From the NCBI RefSeq assembly GCF_045862745.1, contig NZ_BQXN01000011.1, forward strand, positions 3,373 through 67,372: DNA of 64,000 nucleotides, written 5' to 3'. The stretch comes from Furfurilactobacillus entadae (lineage in GTDB: Bacteria > Bacillota > Bacilli > Lactobacillales > Lactobacillaceae). Position 1 is the first letter of the stretch. Every line of letters begins with the position of its first letter. Both the position numbers and the translations under genes were made by a program. Below, in pieces: positions 13,101 through 19,337 of the stretch. Below the pieces are notes generated by a model. That model was not told the origin of the DNA. It worked only from the letters and a program-made list of their open reading frames with translations, and did not search any database.

Positions 13101-16100
13101 GACCACCGAGTAATGGCAAACCAATTCCAAGGAGATCCAATAAACCATTATTCAAGAAACGGAGACCGTTTAAGGCAGCTAAGCCAAGGAGAACAGGAAT
13201 GGCAGGTAAGGCTGCTAAGAAAGCAGCGACAGGTAAGCCAATCAAGCCAGGCAAGAGCAAAGCAGCAAGTAATAATGGAATGGAAACAAGCAAGAAGACT
13301 GGTAAACCAAGCAAGAGCGCTAAACCATCACCCAAAAGACGTAAAGGTACGGCAAAGAGTGCTGGTAAAATACTGTTTAACAGGTACAACAATGGTGAAG
13401 TCAATAAAGCCAACCCATTGGATAACCCCTGCCCAGCTGCACCTAACGCTTGTAATAAGGTCAGTGGCAGGATAGCCAAACTAATGGCCATGAAGACTAA
13501 TGGCAAGAGTAAAACAGTCTTTAATAGAGGATCAATCACAAGGTTCTTGAAGAAACTCAAAGCCAGTAAGAGCAAAGGCGCATTAAGAGCAACAAGAGGA
13601 GCGATGAACCAGAATGGAACGGTAGCCAAGGCCAGAGCGGCAAGAAGGCTACGTAATAGAACACCACCAAGCGTCAGCAAGCCGGCGTTAAAGGCAGTGA
13701 GAGCCAAAATTCTCAGACCCGAGGTCAGGCCGTTGAGAAGCGCCCTCCCTGGTTCAACAAGAAACGGCAGGACAACGTTCAGCAGCGCAAGCGGTGCAAG
13801 TAATAAGGCACCAAGTCCGCTGGCTAACTTAACTGCAGGACGCGTTACAAGGACTAATGGCAAGATTGCTAAAGCACCGGCCAAAAGTGGTAACAAGCGG
13901 TTAGTCAACATTCGTAATGGAATCTGAATCAAACCATCGTTTAGGACACTTAACCCAGTCAACCCAAGGGCCAACAATGGGATCCAGCGCAAGACTGGCA
14001 GTCCAATCCACAATGGTGTTGTTAATAGTAGTCCGCCAACTAATAAGGTCTTGATGATTGCTTTGATTGCATATTTCAGCAAACCGTTAATCCCAAGGGC
14101 AACGCGCAATGCGATGCTCAAGTTGATTGCTGTAAGGAGTGCAAGCCCCCAAGCAACAATCCGGGGAGCAATCATCGAAGCCAGTAGCAGCGGTACCGTG
14201 ATTAACGCGGTACCGGCAGCGGCGGCAACGGTGGCTTTAACTGGAGCGGCAACAAGTTTGGTGATGGTTGTCATCAAGCTTGTCACTGCTGCGGTCAAAA
14301 CGCCCCCGAGCAGGAATAATGGCAAAAGCAAACGATTCGAAACTTTACGAAGTGTTGGCAATGCTAGCAGTAATGTGCCAGCAATTAAGTTTACAACTGG
14401 TAAGAATAAAGCCAAACCAGTTGGGATTAGCATTAAGCCACCCAATAAGCCACGACCAAGACGTGTCAATAGACTTGGGAAGACAAATCTCCGCAAGCCA
14501 CCAACAAGCATGGCAAGGCTAATTGGAATGAACGCTAATACTGTCAGCAGAAGTGCAACGCCCCAGTTAAGCAGTTGCGGTTTCAACGTTGCGTTAGCAA
14601 GGTTAAACAAGCCGTTTAATCCCATAACACTGGTTAAAATCACATTTGTAACTGTTGCAGCAGCAACAACTGGTAAAATCACCTTAATGCCCGCCTTCAC
14701 TGCACTGATCAAGTCACCCATCACCTTCAATGGAAGGAAGAAGCGACGTAAGAACCAGCCAGCTAGAGGTAGCAACAGCGTGAAGAATAAAATCAAACGT
14801 GCAATGCTTGGTAATGCAAACCAGGCGGCAGCTGTCACGCCAACAAAGGCGATGCGCAGTGCGGCTTTAATCGCATTAACAATTGAATCAAACGCATTCA
14901 AACCAAGGCTAAACATCCGGGTCAGTGCATTCATTGCGGCAAACGCAAGTAATGACAATCCGACTGGTTTTAGCAAGTTAGCCACGCCAGCAAGCAGTGT
15001 TAGTGGTAAAGCTAATACTGGTGCTAACAGTGCGGCTTCTAATCCATGACGAAGCATGCGTAATGGTGTGTTCAATAAGAACGCCCCGAAACCTAATGCG
15101 AGTGGTGCTGCCAATAATACTGCTGGAATAGCTAATAATACAGCTGGAACAGCAAGTAAGAATGGTAGTGCCAATGCACCAAGTAAGCCTGCAACGGCTA
15201 AGATTGGCTTGATCAATATCGTGTTTATAACACCAAAATTAATCGCAGTAAGTCCAATTAAGGCAGTATTGATTACTGTTTGAACAGCCAATTGAACAAG
15301 TACTGCATTACGAATAATGCGGCCTAAGTTCAGAACAGCAAGAGCACCTAAAGCAATTGGCAAAGCTGCAACGTTAAATAAGGTAATCGGTAATAATACC
15401 AATGCTGGTAGTAACAATGGCAACAATAATGGTAAACCAGCAAATAAAATTGGTAATGCTAGTGGAGCAAGCACGCCAACAAATAGTGGCAATGCCAAAG
15501 GCAGTAGCAAACCAAAAGCGGGCATTAATAATAAATTACCCAATAGCGGTAACACGGGCAGTGCCATCAAAATAACTGGCAAAATCAAAGCAACTGGAAC
15601 AACAACCGTCAAAGCTTTGAGTGCGCCTGGTAATAAGCGTGCTCCCAGTGACTTCAAGCCATTCCCTACTTTAGATAATTGTTGCCCGAGTGATTGTACC
15701 CAAGCCCCTAACTTATTGCCGACAGCGCTAAACAACTTACTTAAGTCAAAGTTACCGCCCATTAACCCCGTTAGGAAGTTTTTGATGGGTGCTAACGCAT
15801 TGTTGATCGAGTCAATAATTGGTTTCAGCGTCGTGCTGACGTTGTTAATGAAACCTGCGACTGTGGTGTAGATCTTATACAATGGTGAGTTTTGTAAGTT
15901 AGTTACGTTAATTGCCGAATCAAATGCACCAGGTGTCATACTCTGACCCAATGCACTCATAATTTGCGTTGCTTGCGCGGTCGTCCCGTCAAAATTAAGG
16001 TCTGCATAACGACCTGTTGTTAACGGAATCCGGTATAACCAGTGTTGGTTTGCGGAATTGTTGGCCAATTGGCTACTCAAATTATTCAAGATCCATGGCA

Positions 16101-18348
16101 ATTCTGCAAGAATCTCTTGTTGTTCAACAGAAGTTCCAGCAGCTGCCAACTTGTTAAGTTGACTCTGAATTTGATTAAACAAAGCGTTACTATCATCGCT
16201 AGAGTTTTGCGTCGTTGCGGTGGTGGTGTTAGTAGTCGTTGCCCCATCTTTGTTGCCATTCTTAGCTTGCTTAAATGCGTCTAAGAACGTCTTCCAAACA
16301 CTTTGCGGAGCCGTTGCTGCTGGTGCCATGATTGTACCAGCAGGCGTTGTTGAATCATTCGTAAATGTTATCGCCAGGTGTGAAAACAGGTTTGTGAATG
16401 CATCTGCTGCAGACATTGATTGATTCCCTGCCGTCTTTTGGTAGTCAGCATAAACCTTTGACTTCCGCAGAACAGAGATGTCTTCAGCCTGATCAAAGTC
16501 ACCAGGTTTGAGTTGACCACCAAAACTCTTCAGAATTTGGTTGATCTCATCACTAGTGCCATCAATCGTGACTAATGCGTTTTGACCAGTGGCAAGTGGT
16601 ACTGAGTAGTACCAAACTTGGTTCGTCTTTCCCGCATTAATGTCTGTTGCAATGTTATTCAGGACCCCAGGCCAGGCCTTAACAATCTGGGATTGCTCGG
16701 CGTCGTTAAACTTACCGTTAGTCAATCCGTCGATTCGGCCCTGAATGTGCGTAAACAAATCTTCCTGATCGTTAGACGGTTGGTTCGTTTGATTACTGTT
16801 ATCACCGTTCTTTGAAGCGGCAATCTGTTGATCAAGCGTCGTCTGAGGGTCGGAAACAGTTGGTTCCGGTGTGGTAACAACTGTGTGGCCATTCTGATCA
16901 GTATTAGCAACGTAATCCTGGTTCGGCGTTACAGTTGCTGATGGTGATGATGACGATGTAGTTGAATCAGTTGATGGCACGGTCGTCGTGGTGGACGGTT
17001 GTGTCGTCGCGGTTGTAGCAGCCGGTGTCGTCGGTTGAGAAGTGGTGTTCTCGCTCGTTGATGTGGTTGTTACAGGTGTGGCAGGTGTCTGCGTTGACGT
17101 CGGCGTAGTTGGTGCCGGTGTCGCTGTGACTGGTGCCGTTTGTGAAGCAGAAGCAGTTGTTTGTGTTGCTGGTGCTTTTGTCGTGCTTGTAGCAGGCGTT
17201 GTGGTGGACGACTGCGTTGGTTGCGTTGCTGTTGCAGGTGCCGTAGTAGCTGGTGTCGTTGGCTGAGAAGTGGTGTTCTCTGTCGTTGACGTTGACGCTA
17301 CAGGTGCAACAGGTGTCGCAGTTGTTGTGGTACTTGTACTTGTATCTGTAGTTGTTTTTGTTTGAGTTGCTGATTGTTGCGTGGTAGCTGCACTTGTCGT
17401 GGCAGCTGGTGACGGTTTGTTGGGCGCACTCGTTGTCACGTTGTTCAGTGAACTTGCTTGACTGGCGTCTTGGCCGGTCTGCGTTGTTCCTGGCGTGATC
17501 GTTGTGTGGTCCATAATCTTATCGATTGCTTGCTGGGCCGTCATTTGCTGCTGATTTTGTGACGCCTGTTGCTGTTGTTGCTGTTGTGCTGGTTGAGCAC
17601 TTTGCTGAGGCGTCGTCGATTGAGCAGCCTGACTTGCAGTAGGCTGTGCTTGGTTAGTGGAAGAATTTCCTGTCTGACCTTGTTGACCAGTCGATGCATT
17701 GCTAGTTTGAGGCGTTGTGGCTTGGTTAGAAGCCGTTGCGTTCTCGTTTTGGTTCTGGTTTTGATTCTGGTTAGCAGCATTCGATTGGTTTTGCTGTTGT
17801 GTTGCTGCTTGAGCAACGGACTTAATCACGTTTGGTTTCAGTGAAATCTGCTTGTTTAAGAGCGTTGCGTCAACACTTGTTTCTGCTTTGACATTCTTCG
17901 TTGGTGCAGCGAAGGTAATTTGGTAATTCCCTTTCTGCAAATCACGATTGAACGTTAATGTTACTGTACCGTCTTTACGACTGTACGAGAATGGCGCGTT
18001 ACTACTCGTTGAATAACGTAAATGAGCCAAGTCCACGTTCTTCTTGTCAAAATGAACAGTCATCTGCTCATTCTTCTTCAAGAAGTTCGTTTCACTTGGT
18101 GTAATCGTCATTGTAACAATGGCGCCGCCCTTGACGTTCTTAACATCACCAGAAGCAATGCTCTTTGCGTCACGAGCGCTGTCTTTAACAGCACTTTCTG
18201 GACTCTTTTTGGTTCGCGAATCGGCTTTTGCAGTCATTGTCGCGTTTGAGTACAGTTGTGCAGCAGGATTAGAAACAAGTGGTCCCATGATGATGGCTAC
18301 CGCCAACACCGTGGTGATCAAGCGGCCAACTTTGTCTCTCGATTTCAA
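1..18348 (-). CDS. Giant secreted hydrophobic repeat protein, 3' end beyond the window (at least 6116 residues)
   Basis: Reading the minus strand in the phase of codons 1-3, 4-6 and so on, no stop occurs from 18348 to base 1. An in-frame TGA lies at 18360-18358. The TTG at 18348 is the best start: a GGGGTGA ribosome site ends 9 nt upstream. Residues 1-42 form a signal peptide (KSRDK, a hydrophobic core, then an AKA-D cleavage site). Residues 43-175 look like a small beta-rich domain. Residues 175-280 are Gln/Asn-rich and about 300-495 Thr/Ser/Pro/Ala-rich. Two related domains of about 110 residues lie near 520-635 and 715-825. From about 897 onward the chain is Leu/Ile/Val/Ala/Gly/Pro/Asn-rich with very few charges. 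No catalytic motif and no known family was recognised. A secreted or envelope structural or adhesive role is inference from the signal peptide and linkers. The C-terminus, and any LPXTG anchor, is not visible. Confidence 0.9.
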   Translation of the reverse strand, partial: MKSRDKVGRLITTVLAVAIIMGPLVSNPAAQLYSNATMTAKADSRTKKSPESAVKDSARDAKSIASGDVKNVKGGAIVTMTITPSETNFLKKNEQMTVHFDKKNVDLAHLRYSTSSNAPFSYSRKDGTVTLTFNRDLQKGNYQITFAAPTKNVKAETSVDATLLNKQISLKPNVIKSVAQAATQQQNQSNAANQNQNQNQNENATASNQATTPQTSNASTGQQGQTGNSSTNQAQPTASQAAQSTTPQQSAQPAQQQQQQQASQNQQQMTAQQAIDKIMDHTTITPGTTQTGQDASQASSLNNVTTSAPNKPSPAATTSAATTQQSATQTKTTTDTSTSTTTTATPVAPVASTSTTENTTSQPTTPATTAPATATQPTQSSTTTPATSTTKAPATQTTASASQTAPVTATPAPTTPTSTQTPATPVTTTSTSENTTSQPTTPAATTATTQPSTTTTVPSTDSTTSSSSPSATVTPNQDYVANTDQNGHTVVTTPEPTVSDPQTTLDQQIAASKNGDNSNQTNQPSNDQEDLFTHIQGRIDGLTNGKFNDAEQSQIVKAWPGVLNNIATDINAGKTNQVWYYSVPLATGQNALVTIDGTSDEINQILKSFGGQLKPGDFDQAEDISVLRKSKVYADYQKTAGNQSMSAADAFTNLFSHLAITFTNDSTTPAGTIMAPAATAPQSVWKTFLDAFKQAKNGNKDGATTTNTTTATTQNSSDDSNALFNQIQSQLNKLAAAGTSVEQQEILAELPWILNNLSSQLANNSANQHWLYRIPLTTGRYADLNFDGTTAQATQIMSALGQSMTPGAFDSAINVTNLQNSPLYKIYTTVAGFINNVSTTLKPIIDSINNALAPIKNFLTGLMGGNFDLSKLFSAVGNKLGAWVQSLGQQLSKVGNGLKSLGARLLPGALKALTVVVPVALILPVILMALPVLPLLGNLLLMPAFGLLLPLALPLFVGVLAPLALPILFAGLPLLLPLLLPALVLLPITLFNVAALPIALGALAVLNLGRIIRNAVLVQLAVQTVINTALIGLTAINFGVINTILIKPILAVAGLLGALALPFLLAVPAVLLAIPAVLLAAPLALGFGAFLLNTPLRMLRHGLEAALLAPVLALPLTLLAGVANLLKPVGLSLLAFAAMNALTRMFSLGLNAFDSIVNAIKAALRIAFVGVTAAAWFALPSIARLILFFTLLLPLAGWFLRRFFLPLKVMGDLISAVKAGIKVILPVVAAATVTNVILTSVMGLNGLFNLANATLKPQLLNWGVALLLTVLAFIPISLAMLVGGLRRFVFPSLLTRLGRGLLGGLMLIPTGLALFLPVVNLIAGTLLLALPTLRKVSNRLLLPLFLLGGVLTAAVTSLMTTITKLVAAPVKATVAAAAGTALITVPLLLASMIAPRIVAWGLALLTAINLSIALRVALGINGLLKYAIKAIIKTLLVGGLLLTTPLWIGLPVLRWIPLLALGLTGLSVLNDGLIQIPLRMLTNRLLPLLAGALAILPLVLVTRPAVKLASGLGALLLAPLALLNVVLPFLVEPGRALLNGLTSGLRILALTAFNAGLLTLGGVLLRSLLAALALATVPFWFIAPLVALNAPLLLLALSFFKNLVIDPLLKTVLLLPLVFMAISLAILPLTLLQALGAAGQGLSNGLALLTSPLLYLLNSILPALFAVPLRLLGDGLALLLGLPVFLLVSIPLLLAALLLPGLIGLPVAAFLAALPAIPVLLGLAALNGLRFLNNGLLDLLGIGLPLLGGLALALPNLLNPLGNLINGLNFGLPLLIALNALRKLLADLFIGIPLQLVLNLLLPLATFLMARLALPLLNALLFPLTLINLGVLTRALQALLVTPALHLLNLLVSPLLGALVGGLATLLPRLAHAIFVHGLLLGLPLFGSFLPALLHAFLGRFFLPLGLKWLAGLPLLAVLATQALWFLNGAIHALNTALLGALTALIGSQIARLLGRTAINFLAVPFLLFGIRPVRFLNNLLGSFALVVAGNRLLPLTLALLQRLTMQLATLVHFAIRGLAHTLSTLFLALPFGLFSVLGTFAALNMLNDLLVGVPVQLLLNVLLPLGVLLSLAVLLPLVSPFTFIANVLLGLIPGRILSTLLLVPALLLLNRALAWLPAFLIGGLLATLLPRALHALIHEGLLTGLPLFGLPIALLAATLLNHALLPLGFKWLSLLPLLGFVPLLLGAQVLWLIRAVRHAFNTLLLTLVNSLLNHLILSMLTGLPLLALVMLQGLFGLRPFHALNIVLLSILNTFLLNRALPLLAAHLVKRGMQLVGLGHFLLRALFNIPLVLSLALPGMIGLVGLLGFLLDIPLVLNQILLNHLLPLALALVTRVTLPLLTTLALPLIFLGSMLRGRLLSTLFLTPLMLLAVNLLSWLPGLLLGALLGLQRTLHALLLQGFLGLLAFGLPLLALGTQVLGALAALPIFFLQLLKNAFIVAPLLGLGLPLLTAAIVGAVLWAISPINWFLKLGAFALGLGLSLLTLPLWLLAPGLNFLRRLAVLALALLLPLVLFNGLVMGALNLFNTVLFGLFSIPLGILVGILDLLRRMFNHFVMNTLTNLTLFGLGLLLFTGLKVLVDIAKTLLHVGVLAFVILPILLGATALTTLVLSLLNGLVTLGATLLNNVVLNGLLFAALAGLGLLPLISSQIISTGVRAFTLAAVLTLGLFLGLLRLGNRLVLSFVLGLINTATKAARNIAGALAGLGTIGTVLAALTPVPGHLLLAAVLFGLTTLPLALFLITLPLSLLTGLNNLIAKGLALLSLLTIPLNLLNTLIAAIVISGVVKLGLDLLNLPILLLTQAVLLGFIGLPLLLLNGLLKLGATLGLGALALGTSVLVPLLVLNAILFGLFSVAQPLLALILLGLPSLLPFFNLNIFLLGLLPLLGLGINGLKLLLLPLRMLTDGLGSLLAFGLTLLATRLFNKLFIIPVLTGIETLALLGLLGLLALPLTLLNNLLLSLLPALVAGQLARLVRLLFGGLPFFLGTLLVILLPLVINGLLTALIPGLNLITVPLGLLALLAIPLALLGMLGNIVNAVLVGIVVKHAIRLLLNLLADALVLATLPLILVGGLPLAILAVLAMSVLAPLAGLLLALGMILLPIALLMLLALPFVIFSMLALLPVFLPVLLVLIPLLLPLLLPTMLLGFFFNQILYWFLSPIFLQILIDPITDLKAFIISLYTMFINPIFYWAFAIIWIPVTIYTFIGMFVNWLNPLNWLFGGLATAALLALPTLLVLALRAFIHLRIGVLLTLNPLAGIPAFLLLGLARVGTLLLLNAFVINTFIATLPLTVYLFAVIVLDFIIVFANALLNLGINVPNVLTVWIIVPLETTLGVTFTLFNIVAMLALDALLTILSVPVIAGTTQLALLLATLANPLAALAAIGRFAVIGLSSVVAFLAGVFAIAETWLPAVFNAATFLFYLIFANPMWMLAQWTGLIPIIGWAVQLVTDWIYMPIGYWGTAVIAVFSFALYFRLIIPLVFSSVVGVIMLASILPVVLLTLPIALLGTLAFYGLTNLVAGIGTLLFLIIPSIIIGLPALAVILWFLAPIFLQLLVNPITDMKAFFISLYTMFINPVFYWAFDGIFIPVTIGSFIGMFINWLNPLNLLFKGLSLAALLALPTLLFLAVRALFHLQLSSLLTLNLFAGVPAFFTIGLAMLAGFNMLGLFFLNTFIATSPIIAYMFIVIVIDAILVFANALLNLGINVPNVLTVWVIVPLQANLGVLLTMINIVAMLLLDAGAAIVTLPIFVGLLQLGLVLAALANPLAALIAVNRFATIGIASIGAFLLGAFMLADTWLPVAFNGIAFLWYLILANPIWMLAQWTGLIPIIGWIVQLVTDWIYMPIGYWGTALIVVVSFALWLHTMVPLVFSAGIGMMLLLATLPVILLVLPVALIGALLFAGVTALNTLVPMLLVAIPTVIIGTASLILITWFLAPIALQLMVNPITDFKAFIVALYTMFNDPIYFWAFSIFWIPATIYSFVGTFVNWLNPLNYLFLGVSLFALLALPTLALAGIRAFVHLQLSSLLTLNFFAGVPAFLMLGIAGLTAINLFATYVLNTFIATLPLVIYLFAALAVDFAVIFADAFLNLGINVPNVLTVWVMLPLEVTLGVVLTMFNVVLTLVLNGLVTILALPIYAGSLQLGLLLAALANPLAALIAVNRFAIIGLSSVLAFFAGIYMIAQTWLPAVFNMGTFLWYLIFANPAFMLAQLVGLIPIIGWIVQLITDWAYMLIGYWGTGALGVLSFSLYWRFVMPLVFSVVIGMMNLVAILPIFLLVLPIALVGTVVTFGVTALLAALGTLLLTIPGVIIGIAALILIVWFLAPITLQLLVNPITDMKAFVISVYTMFINPIFYWAFAIMWIPLTFGSFIGMFVNWLNPFNYLTIGLALVGWLALPVLLFSMIRAFVHLRVGALLTLNPVGGLLASMILGIAQLGAVLLLNGLFLNTFIPTVPLVIYLFAVVIVDGLIVFFDAFANLGINVPNVITAWVLVPLETSRALIFTLINIVGTLLANGALIIGLLPIIVGSLQLGLILTLLSNPLAAIIAANRFMIIGLSSVVAFIAGIYLIAQTWLPAVFNLITFIWYTIFANPVWMLAQWIGLIPIIGWIVQLITDWAYMLLGYWGTGALAVLSFSLYFHTVLPLVFSATLGIMMLLSVLPVALLLLPIGLIGTALFFGAVDLIAAAITLLLAIPGTIIGVAALILIVWFFGPLFLQLTTNPIEDFKTFILATYTMFIHPVLYWAFWIIWIPLTINSFIGMFLNWLNPLNTINYIISWFGLFGGPITALLTFLFINAVKFGSLILPFNFNFASSLVSLVAITASEALLLLTFINIGIIRPALMIRLQLITIANLELVIAFIVVFLNALANLGINTPVTLTMWVVMPLFVIVPVFLTLMNFIVMMSLDNVTLLWSLPLAGLGIAVGLLGGMLAHPLMIPVILLTQAYLGLVTLGTFFAGMFMIAEEWLPHTYSLLASIWYLIFSNPLWMLAQWTGLIPFIGWAVQLVTDWIYMPIAYWGAGIIAALSFSIVVMGVFWQAFSANMIGLSLLVPLAPLAILPLLMITPLLLSIQLGMWLASTILIKLAFGLVDLSFELIPLLTLAISLLALAALALPLLLVFGPLLLLGLPLLLLGLPLLLLGLPLLVVPALLLAVPVLLLALPLLLLTVSLLTAPLHLLNDVISKGLAVLTTLLANGLGLLPLDLLNLAILNSILALNVLTLIANLIPGLLHKLVTVPLWLLSLVGLPLLLLKPFIKLNLLNNLIASTLWKTLALLATWPIFKAVTTLINGLLDLIRIPLRALLIGLPVFLGALLLNNMVLGPMLNILLPLVTALTVGGLLTALNVVQTLLAGFNFALSALGLILPILNLVRRAAFWALLGWQLLTAPLHLLTNSLLLAGPALLTVLNVLLGNALAKLLLLPIVNLLLPVLAFLATLPLKLLFDALALPLILSAGLLLPLLAAHALSLLKLLPDLATLFGNPVLHALMKVTKLLLLPLFLLTWPLVLTLDLADKLLSANNRLLMLPSKIGNLLKDLLGPLSWLPLNLLNNGLANILRPLVALAILGLLLLPIGPIKWLPILALVPVWLNLLGKGLKTFANGLGDLALAATLPLLAGVLALAMTPLISALLTLPAFVLALKALTDLNFTLFKTLLPALILGTLVALNGGLINALLGLPLLLLQGLKALVTGNLLLLLGLPGLVPFRNLLLAGMFILGFLPALINALALPFELFVKPVLDLIRNIALPLLTFVTLRGLTRLLGFGPISKWLNPLTWIKSLNAMLLPELLLGLLTVPVLLAALPTQGLWLARVITYALATPLLMALATLLTRSLARHLGRFLTLAVGGPLLLFGLRPLLALNTAIKSLVKGAALNRIVPLVLDNLVKNMMRIGSTFVFVLRGLRHLGEMLLGFVIAPGVLGLFGMVRTINDAVVGIPLALLLNHIVLPLITWFALRIMLPLLSPLAFLANFVIGGLLGRFLTTVLALPLVWLTNSLLQWLPGLLLTGLTTIMPRLIHAVLNDLLIGLPLFGGLTISSLGQLLRWLLLPLGFKWLALIPTLPLLLVLPWAIRTVLHALNTLALTLLNTLLAHGLFSTLTNVLGLPLMILFGLFGLRPLRLLNNLLSA
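2941..3003 (-). repeat. Three near-identical 21-bp units encoding a 7-residue Leu/Pro repeat
   Basis: Bases 2941-2961 and 2962-2982 are identical, and 2983-3003 differs at a few positions. On the minus strand they encode repeated PLLLLGL units inside a longer Leu/Pro run. The nucleotide identity suggests recent slippage expansion, unlike the older large repeats. Confidence 0.8.
3250..8900 (-). repeat. Five tandem ~387-residue repeats in the giant protein
   Basis: Two landmark motifs each occur five times in the same order. The NPxFYWAF landmark (Trp codon) lies at 8779, 7615, 6454, 5293 and 4132. The MLAQWTGLIPxIGW landmark lies at 8050, 6886, 5725, 4564 and 3388. Spacings are 1164, 1161, 1161 and 1161 bp for the first, and 1164, 1161, 1161 and 1176 bp for the second. 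Other shared segments are NLGINVPNVLTVW, LVTDWIYMPIGYWGT, FIGMFVNWLNPLN and NPITDMKAF. Each unit is rich in Trp, Asn and Pro between hydrophobic runs and would read as many membrane-like segments. Confidence 0.85.
10700..13080 (-). repeat. About three copies of a ~260-residue FGLRP repeat in the giant protein (N-terminal side)
   Basis: A recurring order of motifs is seen: a GLPLFG segment, then LPLGxKWL, then an HALNTxLL segment, then FGxRP followed by an xLNN stretch. The Arg codon of FGxRP, or its equivalent, falls at 12433, 11632 and 10852, giving spacings of 801 and 780 bp (267 and 260 residues). The LPLGxKWL landmark falls at 12622 and 11833 (789 bp). Copies are diverged at protein level, so this is an old tandem expansion. 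Confidence 0.65.
15875..16800 (-). repeat. Two diverged copies of a ~110-residue domain in the giant protein
   Basis: The copies lie near 16800-16445 and 16215-15875 (residues about 516-635 and 712-825), separated by a Thr/Asn-rich linker. Both share an order of motifs: a polar helix (IQGRIDGL or IQSQLNKL), a Trp followed by VLNNI or ILNNL, an aromatic strand (WYYSVPLATG or WLYRIPLTTG), a Gly-Thr turn (DGT), and a final KSKVYADYQ or NSPLYKIYT helix. The domain was not recognised. It separates the disordered linkers from the hydrophobic body. Confidence 0.7.
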
Positions 18349-18969
18349 GATTATGTGTCACCCCTTTCTGATTTAGATTCAATCAGCTCATCAATGAATC
18401 ATCCCCCTTTGCTTGATTACTAGAATCATGAAGCCTGTTTAAGAAAGCAAAGATTCCCCGAATTGAGTAACCCAGTTAATTGTGAACAACTTACATCATC
18501 CACAAATACCAGTTCATTAATAATTAACCACCGTCTAATTATCGCTAAACAAATGTACCATTTGAGTTTATCAATCACAGTTACATCAGCTGGTTAGACC
18601 GATATAGCATCGAGTTATCAGCGGCTGGTTAGACCGATGATAAACAATATTGATAAAATCATTTACATTGTAAAGTAATTTTCGCACGTCAACATAGAAA
18701 AACGGTTGTACGGAACGTATCAACAATCCAACTATATTCCGAGAGAACTGGTTAGGTTCTCTACATGGTTAACAGGGGTTTCCTGCTATGTTTCTATTCT
18801 AACAAATTGTGCACATTTAATCTTGTCTTTTTAATTAAAAAATCGTTTTCTTTCGAGAAAAATTATAATATACGAAATGGTTATTTATTATAATAGTTTA
18901 CTGAAATAAATGCACACAAGAGTAAATGGTTATGAAAAATAAGGATTATTCTCTCAATGACTCTAAAAC
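18349..18969 (-). promoter_or_regulatory. Long upstream region of the giant gene with three CTGGTTAG motifs
   Basis: There is no convincing gene here. A 15-bp direct repeat (GCTGGTTAGACCGAT) occurs at 18589-18603 and 18624-18638. A third CTGGTTAG lies at 18748-18755 as the loop side of a 7-bp hairpin (AGAGAAC at 18742-18748 pairing with GTTCTCT at 18756-18762). The second 15-mer sits inside a larger imperfect dyad (ATCA-CGG with CCG-TGAT). The stretch is AT-rich toward 18850. A clear -35/-10 pair could not be assigned, so the promoter position is open. The motifs could be an operator or part of a structured leader. Confidence 0.45.
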
Positions 18970-19006
18970 GAAAAAAGACGACCTGTTAACTTAAACAGGC
19001 CGTCTA
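18970..19006 (-). terminator. Rho-independent terminator of azlCD
   Basis: A 12-bp stem with one mismatch (AGACGACCTGTT at 18976-18987 with AACAGGCCGTCT at 18994-19005) is followed on the minus strand by a run of six T. It lies 17 bp beyond the azlD stop. Confidence 0.85.
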
Positions 19007-19022
19007 ATACGATTTTTAAATT

Positions 19023-19337
19023 TTAAAGAAATATGGTCAGGGCCCACATTAGCAAAAGTCCCAAAATAACGGACAACGTCATTGATCGTGTAAAGTACGC
19101 GATAACAATGACCAAAACAGCAGAAATCATCGCCGCAATGTTTCCCAGCGAGAAAACATATGTTGACGTCACAAAAATTTGTTTAACGATCAATGCTGTA
19201 AAAAGTGAAACTGGAACAAACCCCATCCACTCATTGAACCAAGCTGGAATTTTCCGTTTGGAGAAAAACAACATTGGGAAGTACCGCGGAATGAATGCAG
19301 CGACCCCCGCTAATAATACCAACGCCAAATCATTCAT
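19023..19337 (-). CDS. azlD: AzlD-type branched-chain amino acid export subunit
   Basis: This is a 104-residue integral membrane protein with about four hydrophobic segments, the usual size for AzlD. It carries the family's early Pro-Arg-Tyr-Phe-Pro pattern (IPRYFPML, near residue 17). AzlD is the small partner of AzlC in exporting branched-chain amino acids across the cell membrane. Its start overlaps the end of azlC by 8 bp, so translation is probably coupled. Family assignment rests on size, hydrophobicity and pairing with azlC. Confidence 0.85.
   Translation of the reverse strand: MNDLALVLLAGVAAFIPRYFPMLFFSKRKIPAWFNEWMGFVPVSLFTALIVKQIFVTSTYVFSLGNIAAMISAVLVIVIAYFTRSMTLSVILGLLLMWALTIFL

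Noticed and set aside
16042..17844. Small open frames on either strand in the Thr/Gln-rich part of the giant gene
   Set aside because: Their low-complexity Leu/Val/Cys- or Gln/Arg-rich products are frame shadows of the Gln/Thr-rich linkers.
1..18348. Reading the hydrophobic region as many separate transporter or membrane genes
   Set aside because: There is no stop codon in the frame, no internal ribosome sites with restarts, and the repeats run on in phase. No transporter family motifs were seen.
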